A stretch of 51,725 nt of DNA, taken from contig CANEYR010000022.1 of the NCBI GenBank assembly GCA_947444055.1, positions 1 to 51,725 on the forward strand, given 5' to 3'. The notes beneath the pieces were generated by a model. It made no database searches. It saw only the letters and a list, made by a program, of their open reading frames with translations, and had not been told where the DNA came from. Origin of the DNA: Planctomycetota bacterium (GTDB lineage: Bacteria > Planctomycetota > UBA1135 > UBA2386). The position numbers and the translations under genes were made by a program. Shown here in pieces: positions 32,943 through 42,835 of this stretch. How positions within the stretch are numbered: position 1 is the stretch's first letter; each line of letters begins with the position of its first letter.

Positions 32943-34705
32943 GCCAGAGGCCGCCGCGCATCCTCGTCGTCGACGACGATCCGGCCGTGCTCGCGGCGTA
33001 CCGGAGCATGTTGCTACCACTGTCCGTGGATGCGGACTTGGTGGCGGCGCGGGCAGCGTTGTTTGGTGACGAGCCGACCACCGCCACGTTCGTGCCCGAG
33101 TTGATGCTGGTCGATCACGGCCAAGCGGCGATCGACGCGGTGGCTGGCGCTACGGCCTCTGGGGGTTTCGCGATGGCCTTCGTCGACATGCGCATGCCGC
33201 CGGGCATCGACGGCATCCAGACGGTCGAACACTTGTGGACGCTCGACACCGACCTGCAAGTGGTCATTGCCAGCGCCTACACCGATGTGCCGTGGCTGGA
33301 GATCGCGACGCGGTTTGGTTCGACCGATCGGCTGCTGTTCTTGAAGAAGCCCTTCGACGCGGTGGAAGTGCGCCAGATGGCCGTGGCTCTCTGCAAGAAG
33401 CGCCAATTGCTGCGAGCTTCGTGTTCGCGCGAACGGCAGTTGGAACAGCACGTCGCCGCGCGCACGCAAGAGTTGGCGAAGGCCCTGCGATTGGCGGAAG
33501 CAGCGGCGAGTTCGCGGTTGCAGTTCTTAGCGAACATGAGCCACGAGATCCGCACGCCTTTGACGGCGATTCTTGGCTTCGCCGAGATGCTGCGCCAACC
33601 GTCCTGTGGCGACGTCGAACGCAGCGAGCACCTGGCCATCATCGATCGCAACAGCAACCACTTGCTGCAGCTGGTCAACGACGTGCTGGATCTGTCAAAG
33701 CTAGAGGCCAAGCAATTGCTGCTTGAGCCAGTGCCCACGGACGTGCCTGCGTTGTTGGCGGAGATCGTCTCCATGATGCGGCCGAAGGCGATCGAGAAGG
33801 GCTTGCAGTTGGGGCTCGACTTGAACGGGATGTGCCCAACGTTGCTGGTGACCGATGGCACGCGCGTGCGGCAGATCCTGTTCAATCTGCTCGGCAACGC
33901 CATCAAGTTCACTGCCCATGGAACGGTGCGCGTGGGCGTCGGGGTGAAGGAGCATGCGGATGGGCAGCGCCTGGAGTTTGAGGTCAAGGACAGTGGCATC
34001 GGCATCGCCGCCGATCGTGTGGGCGCGCTGTTTGAGCCGTTCGTGCAAGCGGACGCTTCGACCTCGCGGCGCTTTGGTGGCACCGGGCTTGGACTGTCCA
34101 TCTGTCGGCGTCTGGCGACTTTGCTGAAGGGCAGCGTCGCAGTAACCAGTGAATCTGGTCGCGGCAGTGCCTTCACGTTGTCGTTGCCGGCCGGTGACCT
34201 GGCGCGTGGGCCGTGGCTGCGTTCATTCGCTCAAGCGGTGCGGGAGCCAGTGGTCGCAACAACGCGCAGCGACGCGGGCCCAAGGCTGCGCGGTCGCATC
34301 CTGTTGGCCGAGGACGGCGTCGACAACCAGCGCTTGCTCACCACCATTCTGCGGCGCGCGGGTGCGGACGTGGTGACGGCGGCCAATGGTGAGGAAGCGG
34401 TGGCATTGGTGCAGCAGGCTGGTGCTATGCAGCAGCCCTTCGACCTCGTGTTGATGGACATGCAGATGCCGGTGATGGACGGCTACTCGGCGACGCGGCG
34501 GCTGCGCGCCCTCGGCAATGCGGTGCCGATCATTGCGCTGACGGCGCACGCGATGGATGGGGACCGCGAGCGCTGCTTGGCCGAAGGCTGCGATGGCTAT
34601 GAGACGAAGCCGGTGCGGGCCGATCGATTGGTGACGACCTGCCAGCGCTTTCTCGGTGCCATCAAGCCGTCGTCGCCGGGCGATGATTCGGCAGCCAAAC
34701 CATGA
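32939..34705 (+). CDS. hybrid sensor kinase: REC-HisKA-HATPase-REC
   Basis: A 588-residue cytoplasmic protein. The receiver at residues 7-150 has Asp83 as the phospho-acceptor (FVDMRMPPGIDG). A short coiled coil leads to a HisKA domain with His202 (NMSHEIRTPLTAILGF). HATPase_c follows, with the N-box QILFNLLGNAIKF, G1 KDSGIGI and G2 GGTGLGLSI. A second receiver at about 452-575 has Asp507 (LVLMDMQMPVMDGYSA). The absence of a membrane or input domain, and the four-base overlap with the upstream CHASE4 kinase, suggest it takes phosphate or signal from that partner through its N-terminal receiver. The output is not encoded here. Confidence 0.92.
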   Translation: MSQRPPRILVVDDDPAVLAAYRSMLLPLSVDADLVAARAALFGDEPTTATFVPELMLVDHGQAAIDAVAGATASGGFAMAFVDMRMPPGIDGIQTVEHLWTLDTDLQVVIASAYTDVPWLEIATRFGSTDRLLFLKKPFDAVEVRQMAVALCKKRQLLRASCSRERQLEQHVAARTQELAKALRLAEAAASSRLQFLANMSHEIRTPLTAILGFAEMLRQPSCGDVERSEHLAIIDRNSNHLLQLVNDVLDLSKLEAKQLLLEPVPTDVPALLAEIVSMMRPKAIEKGLQLGLDLNGMCPTLLVTDGTRVRQILFNLLGNAIKFTAHGTVRVGVGVKEHADGQRLEFEVKDSGIGIAADRVGALFEPFVQADASTSRRFGGTGLGLSICRRLATLLKGSVAVTSESGRGSAFTLSLPAGDLARGPWLRSFAQAVREPVVATTRSDAGPRLRGRILLAEDGVDNQRLLTTILRRAGADVVTAANGEEAVALVQQAGAMQQPFDLVLMDMQMPVMDGYSATRRLRALGNAVPIIALTAHAMDGDRERCLAEGCDGYETKPVRADRLVTTCQRFLGAIKPSSPGDDSAAKP

Positions 34706-34731
34706 AGGTGCGGCTCGCCCAGTCCCGGCCC

Positions 34732-34779
34732 TTGACCGCCGCTGAATGGCCAACTACTTTGCACTGCCAAGTAAAGGAG
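34732..34779 (+). promoter_or_regulatory. sigma-70-type promoter and ribosome-binding site of ispH
   Basis: TTGACC at 34732-34737 and TACTTT at 34755-34760 are separated by exactly 17 bases. AAAGGAG at 34773-34779 is seven bases before the ispH ATG. This gives a short leader of about 20 bases and supports independent transcription from the kinase operon. Confidence 0.5.
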
Positions 34780-34786
34780 CCGTTTC

Positions 34787-35647
34787 ATGCAGATTCTGCG
34801 AGCCCTCGAGATGGGCATGTGTTTTGGCGTTCGCGATGCCCTGGCGGTGGTCGATCGCTTGCCGACGCCCGCGACCGTGACGATCCACGGGGAGCTGGTG
34901 CACAACCGCGAAGTGTTGGCGCTGCTCGACCGCCGCGGCTTTGCGCGGTCGCCCGAAGCGGGGCGCGAGGTGCCGACGACGCCGGTCGTGCTGGTCACCG
35001 CGCATGGCATCAGCGACCAGGAACGACAGCGCTTGGTGGCGGCGGGCAAACAGGTCGTTGATACCACGTGTCCGCTGGTGAGGAAGGCCCACGAGGCGGC
35101 CCAGCAGCTGGCGGCGGAGGGGCGGCGGGTCATCGTCATCGGGCGCGCCAACCACGTTGAAGTGCGCGGCCTGGTCGAGGACTTGGCGGACCCGCTGGTG
35201 GTAGCTGGGCTCGCCGATGTGGCGACCTGGCCGCAAGCCAAGTTGGGCATCGTCTGCCAGACGACCACCCAGGTGGAGGTCGCTGAGTGTCTGATCGCGG
35301 CGATCGTCGCCCAAAACCGCCACGCCGACGTGCGCCACATCGACACCATCTGCAGTCCAACCAAGGCGCGCATCGAGGCGTTGCTCGCGCTGCTGCCGAG
35401 CATCGATCGGCTGGTGGTGGTCGGCGGCCACGAGTCCAACAACTGCAAACAGCTGGTGCTGCGCGGCGAGCACTTCGGCGTGCGCACGTTCCACGTCGAG
35501 CATGTGCGCGAACTGCAGCGCGAGTGGTTCGACGATGCACAGGCCGTCGGTCTCACCGCCGGCACCTCGACGTTGCCGCGCACGATCGAGGAAGTGCATG
35601 GCTGGCTTTCGCGTCTTGGCGCCGAACGTCGCGGTCGCTCGGCTTGA
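34787..35647 (+). CDS. ispH: 4-hydroxy-3-methylbut-2-enyl diphosphate reductase (IspH/LytB)
   Basis: A 286-residue [4Fe-4S] enzyme for the last step of the methylerythritol-phosphate isoprenoid pathway, converting HMBPP to isopentenyl and dimethylallyl diphosphate. The three cluster cysteines are Cys12 (GMCFGV), Cys95 (DTTCPLV) and Cys189 (DTICSPTKAR). The active-site Glu125 lies in NHVEVRG and the diphosphate-binding His residues are at about 39 and 123. The protein is slightly shorter than the E. coli enzyme, with all catalytic blocks present. A strong AAAGGAG site defines the start. It probably shares a transcript with the methyltransferase 56 bases downstream. Confidence 0.95.
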   Translation: MQILRALEMGMCFGVRDALAVVDRLPTPATVTIHGELVHNREVLALLDRRGFARSPEAGREVPTTPVVLVTAHGISDQERQRLVAAGKQVVDTTCPLVRKAHEAAQQLAAEGRRVIVIGRANHVEVRGLVEDLADPLVVAGLADVATWPQAKLGIVCQTTTQVEVAECLIAAIVAQNRHADVRHIDTICSPTKARIEALLALLPSIDRLVVVGGHESNNCKQLVLRGEHFGVRTFHVEHVRELQREWFDDAQAVGLTAGTSTLPRTIEEVHGWLSRLGAERRGRSA

Positions 35648-35703
35648 CTGCACTGCCCGCAGGGCTAGGCTCGCCGCCGCCGCACGGTGCGGCCTCACCG
35701 CCC

Positions 35704-36669
35704 GTGACTGACCAAGACCGCGAACAGCAGGAACTCTTGCAGAAGGAAGCCCAGTTCTGGGACCTGCAAGAGGACAAGATCGACAGTCTCTATGCGCGTC
35801 CGCACGACTGGCGGTTCATCCCAAAGCTCGCTGAGATCATCATTCGCCCGCGGGTGAACACGCTGCTGCGGTTGCTCAAGACGCACAAGGACCGCATCAA
35901 GAGCTTGGTCGACATTGGCTGTGGCAATGGCTGGCTCTGCCACGCGACCGCCAAACGCGGCATCTACAGCATCGGCATCGATCTGTCGGAAAAGAAGATC
36001 GCGACCGCCAAACGCATGGCGCGCGAACAGGGCATCGAGCACATGTGTGAATTTGTCGCGGGCGACGTCATGCAATGGCGGCCCAAGGAGAAGGTCGATC
36101 TGCTGACCTCGCACGGCAGCCTGCACCACTTCCCCGCGTTCGCGGTGGCGCTCGACCACATGGTGCAAAACCACATGAAGCCCGATGGCTTCATGCTGTT
36201 CGTCGAGCCCAACCACGAAGGCATGGCGCCGGCGGTGGCGCAGTTCCTGCTGAAGTGCGCGAAGAACAAGTGGCTGAAGCCGCACTTCGATCTCGACTTC
36301 TACCTCGAGGTCACCGGCCAGCCAGCGCTGGAGGTGCCGCCACCGGCGGCGCACGCGGCGGCGAACGAGATGAACGTGCGCAACGAGAGTCCGGCGGGCA
36401 AAGAGTTCTTCGGTGAGCACCTCGACCTCGACTTGTTCTTCCGCACCCACTTCGAGGTGATTGAGCGGCACTTCTATCACTACTTCAGCAGCCACGGCAC
36501 GAACGCGTTCTACGTGTTCATGAAGTCGCGGGTGCTGCGGTTCCTGTGGCGGTTGGCACTGCCGTGCATGGTGTGGCGCGATACGCGGTTGCTGCGCGAC
36601 CCGAAGTACCAACAGTACGCCGAAGACGGTCTTTGGTTTATGCGGCGCAAGTTGCCTACAGCACCATGA
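35704..36669 (+). CDS. SAM-dependent class I methyltransferase
   Basis: A 321-residue protein. The S-adenosylmethionine motif I is VDIGCGNGWLCHATAKRG (about residues 69-86), with the acidic end of strand 2 in IGIDLS and motif IV-like LTSHGSLHHFPA. The N-terminal block EEAQFWDxQE-like (KEAQFWDLQEDKIDSLY) and the C-terminal helical part suggest a small-molecule or lipid methyltransferase; the substrate is unknown. The GTG at 35704 was chosen because the preceding residues are Pro/Ala-rich and non-conserved; a TTG at 35644 is possible. Its stop overlaps the start of the DUF502 gene (ATGA), so the two are co-translated. TAGGCT at 35666-35671 could be a -10 box. Confidence 0.85.
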   Translation: MTDQDREQQELLQKEAQFWDLQEDKIDSLYARPHDWRFIPKLAEIIIRPRVNTLLRLLKTHKDRIKSLVDIGCGNGWLCHATAKRGIYSIGIDLSEKKIATAKRMAREQGIEHMCEFVAGDVMQWRPKEKVDLLTSHGSLHHFPAFAVALDHMVQNHMKPDGFMLFVEPNHEGMAPAVAQFLLKCAKNKWLKPHFDLDFYLEVTGQPALEVPPPAAHAAANEMNVRNESPAGKEFFGEHLDLDLFFRTHFEVIERHFYHYFSSHGTNAFYVFMKSRVLRFLWRLALPCMVWRDTRLLRDPKYQQYAEDGLWFMRRKLPTAP

Positions 36670-37232
36670 ACGCTCCCACTCGCCACCTTACGCGCTGCCT
36701 GGTCGCCGGCATCGTCGCCATGCTGCCGATGGGCGGGGCGGTGTTCACGATCGTCTGGCTCGAAAACGCGATCACCAGCTCGTGGCGGCAGCAAGCGGAG
36801 AGCTGGTACTTCCCAGGCCTTGGTCTCTTGCTCGCCCTGCTCGCGGTCTACCTGGTCGGCTTCTTCGTCACCACGTTCCTTGGCCGCTGGCTGTGGCGCA
36901 GTGTCGATCGTTTGCTCGAGAAGTTGCCGGTGATGGGCACGCTCTACCAATCGCTGAAGGAAGTGCTCGGCTACGACAGTTCGCGCGGACGGTTTTTTGA
37001 GGGGGTGGTCGCGGTGCGCGCCGACGAGGGCTACGAGATCGGCTTCATCACCGGCCAGAGCCCGGGGCCGGATGGCAGCCCGCACACGCTGGTGTTCGTG
37101 CCGAGTTCACCGAACCCAACCAACGGCAAGCTGCTGCTGGTCGAGCCCGGCCAGTTGAAGAAACTCGATGTGCGCACGGCCGATGCGCTGCGGGCTTTGG
37201 TGTCGATGGGCAAGACGTCGCTGCGGCCGTGA
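36666..37232 (+). CDS. DUF502 family membrane protein
   Basis: A 188-residue protein with two transmembrane helices (about residues 11-31 and 49-71) followed by a cytoplasmic or periplasmic beta-rich domain. The family signature is visible: PVMGTLYQSLKEVLGY, GFITG and TLVFVPSSPNPTNGKLLLVE. Members are widespread in bacteria and lack a known function. The ATG overlaps the stop of the preceding methyltransferase gene by four bases, and the next gene, sdhC, starts 58 bases later. Confidence 0.9.
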   Translation: MNAPTRHLTRCLVAGIVAMLPMGGAVFTIVWLENAITSSWRQQAESWYFPGLGLLLALLAVYLVGFFVTTFLGRWLWRSVDRLLEKLPVMGTLYQSLKEVLGYDSSRGRFFEGVVAVRADEGYEIGFITGQSPGPDGSPHTLVFVPSSPNPTNGKLLLVEPGQLKKLDVRTADALRALVSMGKTSLRP

Positions 37233-37290
37233 ACCCGCGCTGGCTGCTTGTTGCATTCGGGCTGCTTGCTGCCGATCCTTTGCCGCACTC

Positions 37291-37992
37291 ATGACTTGGC
37301 TGACTGACTTCTGGCGCTCGTCGATCGGCGGCAAGGTGACCATGGCGGTCACCGGTGTGCTGCTGTTCGGCTTCGTCGTCGCCCACCTGCTCGGCAACCT
37401 GCTCCTGCTGGCTGGCCCCGACGCGATCAATTCCTACGCGAAGTGGCTGCACGACAAAGGGCCGCTGCTCTGGGTCGCGCGCATCGGCCTGATCGCGATC
37501 TTCCTGTTGCACATCGTCACGGCCATTCGCTTGTCGCGCGCCAACAAGGTGGCGCGGCCAGTGGCCTACGCCAAGGAAGCGACCATGCAGGCGAGCATGG
37601 CGTCGCGCTCGATGTTGTGGAGCGGGCTGAGTCTGCTCGTCTTCGTCGTCTACCACCTGCTGCACTTCACGTTTGGCGTCACCAACGCCGAGCACTTCGC
37701 CAAGAAGGCGGCACCGTCGACGGCCGCGTGGAACGGCCACGACGTGCACGCGATGGTCGTCGCCAGCTTCCAGGTGCCGGTGATCGCGATCGCCTACGCG
37801 GCTTTCCAATTGGTGCTGTTCTTGCACCTGCTCCACGGCCTACAGAGCTTTGCGCAGACGCTTGGCGTGCACCACGCTCGCTACACCCCGATGATCAAGA
37901 AGCTGTCGGTCCTGCTTGCCGCCGCCATCGCGGGTGGCAACGTGCTGCTGGCGCTGTCGGTGTTGCTCGGACTCGTAAAGGGGGCCGCATGA
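37291..37992 (+). CDS. sdhC: succinate dehydrogenase cytochrome b subunit (SdhC)
   Basis: A 233-residue integral membrane subunit with five predicted helices. The opening [20 protein letters not shown], with AHLLGNL, and the histidines His-100s/His-160s/His-190s ([19 protein letters not shown]) are those of the di-haem cytochrome b family found in Bacillus- and Wolinella-type enzymes, which have one membrane subunit instead of separate SdhC and SdhD. It anchors the flavoprotein and iron-sulfur subunits and passes electrons to quinone. Its TGA overlaps the ATG of sdhA by four bases. ATG 37291 begins the first conserved residues. Confidence 0.9.
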   Translation: MTWLTDFWRSSIGGKVTMAVTGVLLFGFVVAHLLGNLLLLAGPDAINSYAKWLHDKGPLLWVARIGLIAIFLLHIVTAIRLSRANKVARPVAYAKEATMQASMASRSMLWSGLSLLVFVVYHLLHFTFGVTNAEHFAKKAAPSTAAWNGHDVHAMVVASFQVPVIAIAYAAFQLVLFLHLLHGLQSFAQTLGVHHARYTPMIKKLSVLLAAAIAGGNVLLALSVLLGLVKGAA

Positions 37993-39899
37993 ATCTCGAC
38001 GCACGCATTCCTGATGGACCGCTCGAGCAGAAGTGGGAGAACCGCAAGTTCGAACAGAAGCTCGTCAGCCCCGCCAACAAGCGCAAGTACAAGGTGCTGG
38101 TCGTTGGCTCCGGTCTCGCTGGAGCCTCGGCGGCGGCCTCGATGGCGGAGCTTGGCTACCAAGTCGAGTGCTTCTGCTTCCAAGACAGTCCGCGGCGCGC
38201 GCACAGCATTGCGGCGCAAGGCGGCATCAACGCGGCCAAGAACTACCGCAACGACGGCGACTCGATCCAGCGCCTGTTCTACGACACCGTCAAGGGCGGC
38301 GACTTCCGCGCGCGCGAGGCCAACGTCTATCGCTTGGCGCAGCTGAGCGTGAACATCATCGACCAGGCGGTGGCCGCGGGCGTGCCGTTTGCGCGCGAGT
38401 ACGGCGGCCTGCTCGACAACCGCAGCTTTGGCGGTGCCCAAGTGTCGCGCACGTTTTACGCGCGTGGCCAGACTGGCCAGCAGTTGCTGCTCGGCGCCTA
38501 TGCCGCGCTGTCGCGGCAGATCGGCTTGAAGACCGTGAAGATGTTCCCGCGCACGGAGATGCTCGACTTGGTGCTCGTCGACGGTCACGCCAAGGGCATC
38601 GTGGTGCGCGATCTGGAGACCGGCGAGATCCGTTCGCATGCCGCCGACGCGGTGGTGCTGGCGACCGGCGGCTATGGCCCGGTGTTTTATCTGAGCACCA
38701 ACGCCAAGGGTTGCAACGTCACCGCCACCTGGCGCGCGCACAAGCGCGGCGCTGGCTTCGCGAACCCGTGCTACACGCAGATCCACCCGACTTGCATTCC
38801 GGTCAGCGGCGACCACCAGAGCAAGTTGACGCTGATGTCGGAGTCGCTGCGCAATGACGGCCGCATCTGGGTGCCGATGAAGCCGAGCGACAAGCGCAAG
38901 CCCGCGGACATTCCCGACGCCGAGCGCGACTATTATCTGGAGCGCAAGTACCCGAGCTATGGCAACCTGGCGCCCCGCGACATCGCGTCGCGCGCGGCCA
39001 TGACGGTCTGCGAGGAAGGGCGCGGCATCGGCGACACCGGCCTCGGTGTGTTCCTCGACTTCCGCGACAGCATCCAGCGCGTGGGCAAGCAGGCCATCGC
39101 CGCGAAGTACGGCAACCTGTTCCACATGTATGCCAAGATCACGGCCGAGGATCCGTACGCGCAGCCGATGCGCATCTTCCCCGCCGTGCACTACACGATG
39201 GGAGGGCTGTGGGTGGACTACGACCTGCAGTCGAACGTGCCTGGCCTGTTCGTGCTGGGGGAAGCGAACTTCAGCGACCACGGTTCCAACCGACTCGGTG
39301 CCTCAGCCCTGATGCAGGGTCTCGCCGACGGCTACTTCGTGATCCCCTACACGATCGGCGGCTATCTCGCCGGCCAGAAGGCCGGGGCGATCAAGCCCGA
39401 CCACCCCGAGTTCGGCAAGATCGCGGCGGGCGTGCGCGACATGACCAAGCGCTTGCTCGCGATCAACGGCAAGCGCACCGTCGACGACTTCCACAAAGCC
39501 CTCGGCAAGATCATGTGGAGCAAGTGCGGCATGAGCCGCAACGAGAAGGGTCTCAACGAAGCCCTGCGCGAGATCCCGGCGCTGCGCGCGGAGTTTTGGC
39601 AGGACGTCAAGGTCGTCGGCAGTGAGATGACCATGAACCAGTCGCTGGAACGGGCTGGCCGGGTCGCGGACTTCCTCGAGTTTGGCGAGCTGTTGTGCCG
39701 GGACGCGCTGGAGCGGCGCGAATCGTGCGGCGGCCACTTCCGCGAAGAATGGCAGGACGGTGGGGAGGCCAAGCGAGACGACGTCAACTTCTGCCACGTC
39801 GCCGTGTGGGAACACCGAGGCGAAGGGCAGCCGCCGGTGCGCCACCAGGAGCCCCTCGCCTTCGACAACGTGCACCTCGCCGTGCGGAGCTACAAGTAA
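37989..39899 (+). CDS. sdhA: succinate dehydrogenase flavoprotein subunit (SdhA)
   Basis: A 636-residue FAD subunit that oxidises succinate to fumarate. The dinucleotide-binding motif [20 protein letters not shown] lies at about residues 38-57. The histidine for covalent FAD is in [15 protein letters not shown]. Further conserved blocks are [12 protein letters not shown], the substrate-binding QIHPTCIP, and [20 protein letters not shown] with the arginine of the active site. The C-terminal fumarate-reductase-type domain is complete. It overlaps sdhC by four bases, and the sdhB ATG overlaps its TAA (TAATG), giving the tightly coupled order C-A-B characteristic of the Bacillus-type complex. Confidence 0.97.
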   Translation: MNLDARIPDGPLEQKWENRKFEQKLVSPANKRKYKVLVVGSGLAGASAAASMAELGYQVECFCFQDSPRRAHSIAAQGGINAAKNYRNDGDSIQRLFYDTVKGGDFRAREANVYRLAQLSVNIIDQAVAAGVPFAREYGGLLDNRSFGGAQVSRTFYARGQTGQQLLLGAYAALSRQIGLKTVKMFPRTEMLDLVLVDGHAKGIVVRDLETGEIRSHAADAVVLATGGYGPVFYLSTNAKGCNVTATWRAHKRGAGFANPCYTQIHPTCIPVSGDHQSKLTLMSESLRNDGRIWVPMKPSDKRKPADIPDAERDYYLERKYPSYGNLAPRDIASRAAMTVCEEGRGIGDTGLGVFLDFRDSIQRVGKQAIAAKYGNLFHMYAKITAEDPYAQPMRIFPAVHYTMGGLWVDYDLQSNVPGLFVLGEANFSDHGSNRLGASALMQGLADGYFVIPYTIGGYLAGQKAGAIKPDHPEFGKIAAGVRDMTKRLLAINGKRTVDDFHKALGKIMWSKCGMSRNEKGLNEALREIPALRAEFWQDVKVVGSEMTMNQSLERAGRVADFLEFGELLCRDALERRESCGGHFREEWQDGGEAKRDDVNFCHVAVWEHRGEGQPPVRHQEPLAFDNVHLAVRSYK

Positions 39900-40696
39900 T
39901 GCGCATTTCCCTACACATCTGGCGGCAGTCGAAGAAGAGCACGAAGGCCAACTTCAAGCAGGACGGCAAGATGGTCCGCTACCAGTTGGACCACGTGTCG
40001 CCCGACATGTCGTTCCTCGAGATGCTCGACGTGCTCAACGAGCAGTTGACGAAGAAGGGCGAGGAGCCAGTCGCGTTCGACCACGATTGCCGCGAAGGCG
40101 TCTGTGGTTCGTGCGGCGTCATGATCGACGGCGAAGCGCACGGCCCAGAGAGCGGCACCACGACCTGCCAGCTGCACATGCGCAGCTTCCGCGATGGGGC
40201 CGAGATCTGGGTCGAGCCGTGGCGCGCTGCCGCGTTCCCCGTGGTGAAGGACCTGGTCGTCGACCGCAGTGCCTTCGATCGCGTCGTGCAGTCCGGCGCC
40301 TTCATCTCGGTCAACACCGGCGCGCCGCAGGATGCGAACGCGATCCCAGTGCCGAAGGCCGATGCCGACCGCGCCTTCGATGCGGCGACCTGCATTGGTT
40401 GTGGCGCCTGTGTCGCCGCGTGCAAGAACGCGTCCGCGATGCTGTTCGTTGGCGCCAAGGTGTCGCACTTCCTGCATCTGCCGCAAGGCCGCGTCGAGCG
40501 CGAACAGCGCGCGCGCCACTTGGTCGCGGCGATGGACCAGGAGGGCTTTGGCAACTGCACCAACCAGAACGAGTGCGAAGCCGCATGCCCGAAGGAGATC
40601 CCGGTGCGCGTCATCGCCGAGATGAACCGTGAGTTTGTGCGGGCCAAGGTGCGGCAGGAGCCGGTCAGCAGCAAGCGGGTTGGCGGCGACGGCTAG
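39899..40696 (+). CDS. sdhB: succinate dehydrogenase iron-sulfur subunit (SdhB)
   Basis: A 265-residue three-cluster protein. The [2Fe-2S] ligands are in [10 protein letters not shown] and the later TTTCQLH. The [4Fe-4S] and [3Fe-4S] ligands are in [15 protein letters not shown] and [15 protein letters not shown]. It carries electrons from the flavin in SdhA to the haems in SdhC. The ATG at 39899 overlaps the sdhA stop. No terminator hairpin with a U-run was recognised in the 94 bases before the next gene. Confidence 0.96.
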   Translation: MRISLHIWRQSKKSTKANFKQDGKMVRYQLDHVSPDMSFLEMLDVLNEQLTKKGEEPVAFDHDCREGVCGSCGVMIDGEAHGPESGTTTCQLHMRSFRDGAEIWVEPWRAAAFPVVKDLVVDRSAFDRVVQSGAFISVNTGAPQDANAIPVPKADADRAFDAATCIGCGACVAACKNASAMLFVGAKVSHFLHLPQGRVEREQRARHLVAAMDQEGFGNCTNQNECEAACPKEIPVRVIAEMNREFVRAKVRQEPVSSKRVGGDG

Positions 40697-40790
40697 GAAG
40701 TTGTCGCTGGTGTAACAAGTCCGCGGGTGGTGTTGCCGCGCGGCCCGCCCTGGCGGACAGGCGCTGTTCTGGGTGTCTTCTCCTCTGCGC

Positions 40791-41933
40791 ATGACCAGCC
40801 CGACTTCCGCCGCATCCCCATCGCCGCCGGCGACGCCGTCGGCGATGTCGTCGGCGCCGCGGTCGATCGACGCGGCGACCAGTGCCAAGCTGCGGGCGCT
40901 GTCGATGGTGGGCATCCTGATGGTCATCGTTGGCCATTCGCCGTCGTACCGGGATGCGCTCGCGCCGAGCCAACGCTCGTTCGCCTACTCGTTCGGCGAG
41001 TTCTTGTTCACCGACTCGCTACCGCGCGTGCTGGTGATGATGTTCTTCACCATCGCTGGCTTCCTGTTGTTGCAGGGACACGACGGCAGCGCTTTGACGT
41101 GGCGGCGCAAGGTGAAGGCGCGCACGCGTTCCCTGCTGATGCCGTACCTGGTTTGGTCCGCGATCGGTCTCTTGATCTACTTCGTGTTGCAGTTGTTGCC
41201 GTGGACGGCGGGCTGGTTTGTCAACTCGCCGCGCCGGGTGCTCGATCGTTCGCCAAGTGAGCTGTTGCTGTTGTGGCTGATCGATCCGATTCCGTACCAA
41301 CTGTGGTTCTTGCGCGACCTGTACCTGCTGGTCCTGGTTGGCCCCTTGTTGCAGTGGGCGCTGCGGCGCTTTGGGGCGTGGGTGCCAGCGGTTCTGCTGG
41401 TGCCGTATTTCCTCGATGGGTTCGTGCCAAGCCCGGTGCCCGCGGTGCGGCTCTTGACGAGCGACTCCTACTTGTTCTTCGCGGTCGGCGCGCTGTTCGC
41501 GGAACGGCGGTGGTCGTTGCGCATCGCCTCAGCGTGGCTCTGGCCGTTGGTGCTGGCGACCACCGTCCTGGCGATGGGGCGCGCGTATGGACTCGCGGCG
41601 AAGTGGCCGCACGACCTCTACTGGTGGAAGACCGTGCACCTCGTGGGCGTGCCAGCCTTGTGGGCTGCGTACGACCGCTGGCTGCGCTGGCTCGAACGGC
41701 CGCTGTGGATCGAGATCAGTGGGCTCACGTTCTTCGTGTTCGCGGCGCACGAACCCATGATGACGATGTTGCGCAAGCCGCTGTCGCGTTGGCTCGGGGT
41801 CGGCGATCTGCAGCACGCGCTGGCGTGCGGGCTGTGTCTGTTCGGCACCTTGGCGACGATGCTCAGTGTGGCGTGGTTCTTGCGCCGGAAGTTGCCGCGC
41901 ACGTTCACGTTCCTCAGTGGTGGTCGCAGCTGA
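40791..41933 (+). CDS. acyltransferase-3 family membrane protein
   Basis: A 380-residue protein with about ten transmembrane helices. The features of the OafA/acyltransferase-3 family are present: an N-terminal SAKLRALSMVGILMVIVGHS in which the family usually has an R(x)10H arrangement (here Arg then His before SPS), FFTIAGFLLLQG, WFLRDLY and AHEPMM near the C-terminus. Such enzymes O-acylate exported glycans or lipids. The N-terminal 30 residues are Ser/Pro/Ala-rich and cytosolic. ATG 40791 is preferred over the GTG at 40773. Its stop lies within a 56-bp repeat that recurs at 47235. Confidence 0.85.
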   Translation: MTSPTSAASPSPPATPSAMSSAPRSIDAATSAKLRALSMVGILMVIVGHSPSYRDALAPSQRSFAYSFGEFLFTDSLPRVLVMMFFTIAGFLLLQGHDGSALTWRRKVKARTRSLLMPYLVWSAIGLLIYFVLQLLPWTAGWFVNSPRRVLDRSPSELLLLWLIDPIPYQLWFLRDLYLLVLVGPLLQWALRRFGAWVPAVLLVPYFLDGFVPSPVPAVRLLTSDSYLFFAVGALFAERRWSLRIASAWLWPLVLATTVLAMGRAYGLAAKWPHDLYWWKTVHLVGVPALWAAYDRWLRWLERPLWIEISGLTFFVFAAHEPMMTMLRKPLSRWLGVGDLQHALACGLCLFGTLATMLSVAWFLRRKLPRTFTFLSGGRS

Positions 41934-41962
41934 CGCGACGACAGCAGCCGAACTTCGTGCGC
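41907..41962. repeat. 56-bp imperfect dispersed repeat, copy A
   Basis: This segment matches 47235-47290 at 43 of 56 positions without gaps; the last 27 bases (CGACGACAGCAGCCGAACTT onward) differ at only three. Both copies lie at gene 3' ends and include the stop codon. Each contains a short complementary pair (GTCGC/GCGAC here, GTCGT/ACGAC in copy B), suggesting a small conserved stem. On the minus strand, both encode HEVRLL. Confidence 0.5.
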
Positions 41963-42015
41963 GTGGTCCTTCCTTCTGGCGCAGGCTCTGGTGCGTGGTC
42001 AGTTGCTGCGGGCTG

Positions 42016-42642
42016 CTACGGCCTTTTGCGGAGCGAAGGACGCAACCCAAAGGCGAAGTCGAAGTAGGAGGACGAGACATCGCTGCGGAACGCCGAGCGC
42101 GCGTTGGCGGTCACGTTGTGGAAGCCGGCGCCGCGGATGATGCGGGTTCCCGCGGCCGTCGTCGGTCGTTCGCCGTCACGGGCGCCTGCGGGCTGGTTGT
42201 AGGTTCCCAAGGCCTCGCGGCAAATCTCATAGACGTTGCCGCACACATCGACGAGCCGCCTGCAACCAGCTCGCCATTGAAGACGGCAAGGGCCCGGACT
42301 TCTTGGTCGACATCGAAACCCACCCCGCGCCACCGCGCCCCGTCGTGCGCGAGCAACCCGACCGGAGTCATCTGGTCGCCGCGGGTGAGATGCAAACCGC
42401 CGACCGCGAGCCACGTCCCCAGCGGACCTGTGCCATCGGGGTCCCACGGCACGCTGCACAAGACCCGGCCGCGCAGGGTGGCGATCGGCCCGCCCGATTG
42501 CAGCACGCTCTGGCATTGCCCGAACGCGGCTACGGTGAGCAGCCAGAACGCGAGCAGCGGGACGAGCAAGCGGTGGAGGTTGGCCTTGGGACCGCCCGCG
42601 ATCAAGCGGCGGTCCTGGGTCTGGAGATGGGTTCTGTACATG
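42016..42642 (-). pseudogene. chimeric remnant: secreted beta-propeller N-terminus joined to formylglycine-generating-enzyme-like C-terminus
   Basis: Reading the minus strand, a start near 42642 (MYRTHLQTQD) leads to a signal peptide (LLVPLLAFWLLTVAAFG) and a propeller-like opening, GGLHLTRGDQMTPVGLLAHD, GVGFDVDQEVRALAVF and NGELVAGGS. At about 42255 the frame changes and the text becomes LVDVCGNVYEICREALGTYN, RIIRGAGFHNVTANARSAFR and FDFAFGLRP up to the TAG at 42018-42016. That is the last 75 residues of a sulfatase-modifying-factor/FGE domain. The middle parts of both source genes are missing, so neither product can be made. Confidence 0.6.
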
Positions 42643-42835
42643 GGATGGTTCACGGCAATGGGTTGGGAATCAGCAGGCGCCAGCGTTTGGCCGCCTGCGA
42701 CTCCAAGAACCGAACGCCCACGAATCTGTCGGGGCAGTTGCAGATTCCGGGTCAGTCTTGCGAACGAGGCGCTGCGCACTCAGAGAGCGCGACGTTCACG
42801 ACTGACTGGGGGGGCCGTTAGGCGCGCCGACGGCG

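Noticed and set aside
37881-39281. 466-codon minus-strand frame opposite sdhA
   Set aside because: Antisense shadow of a highly conserved gene.
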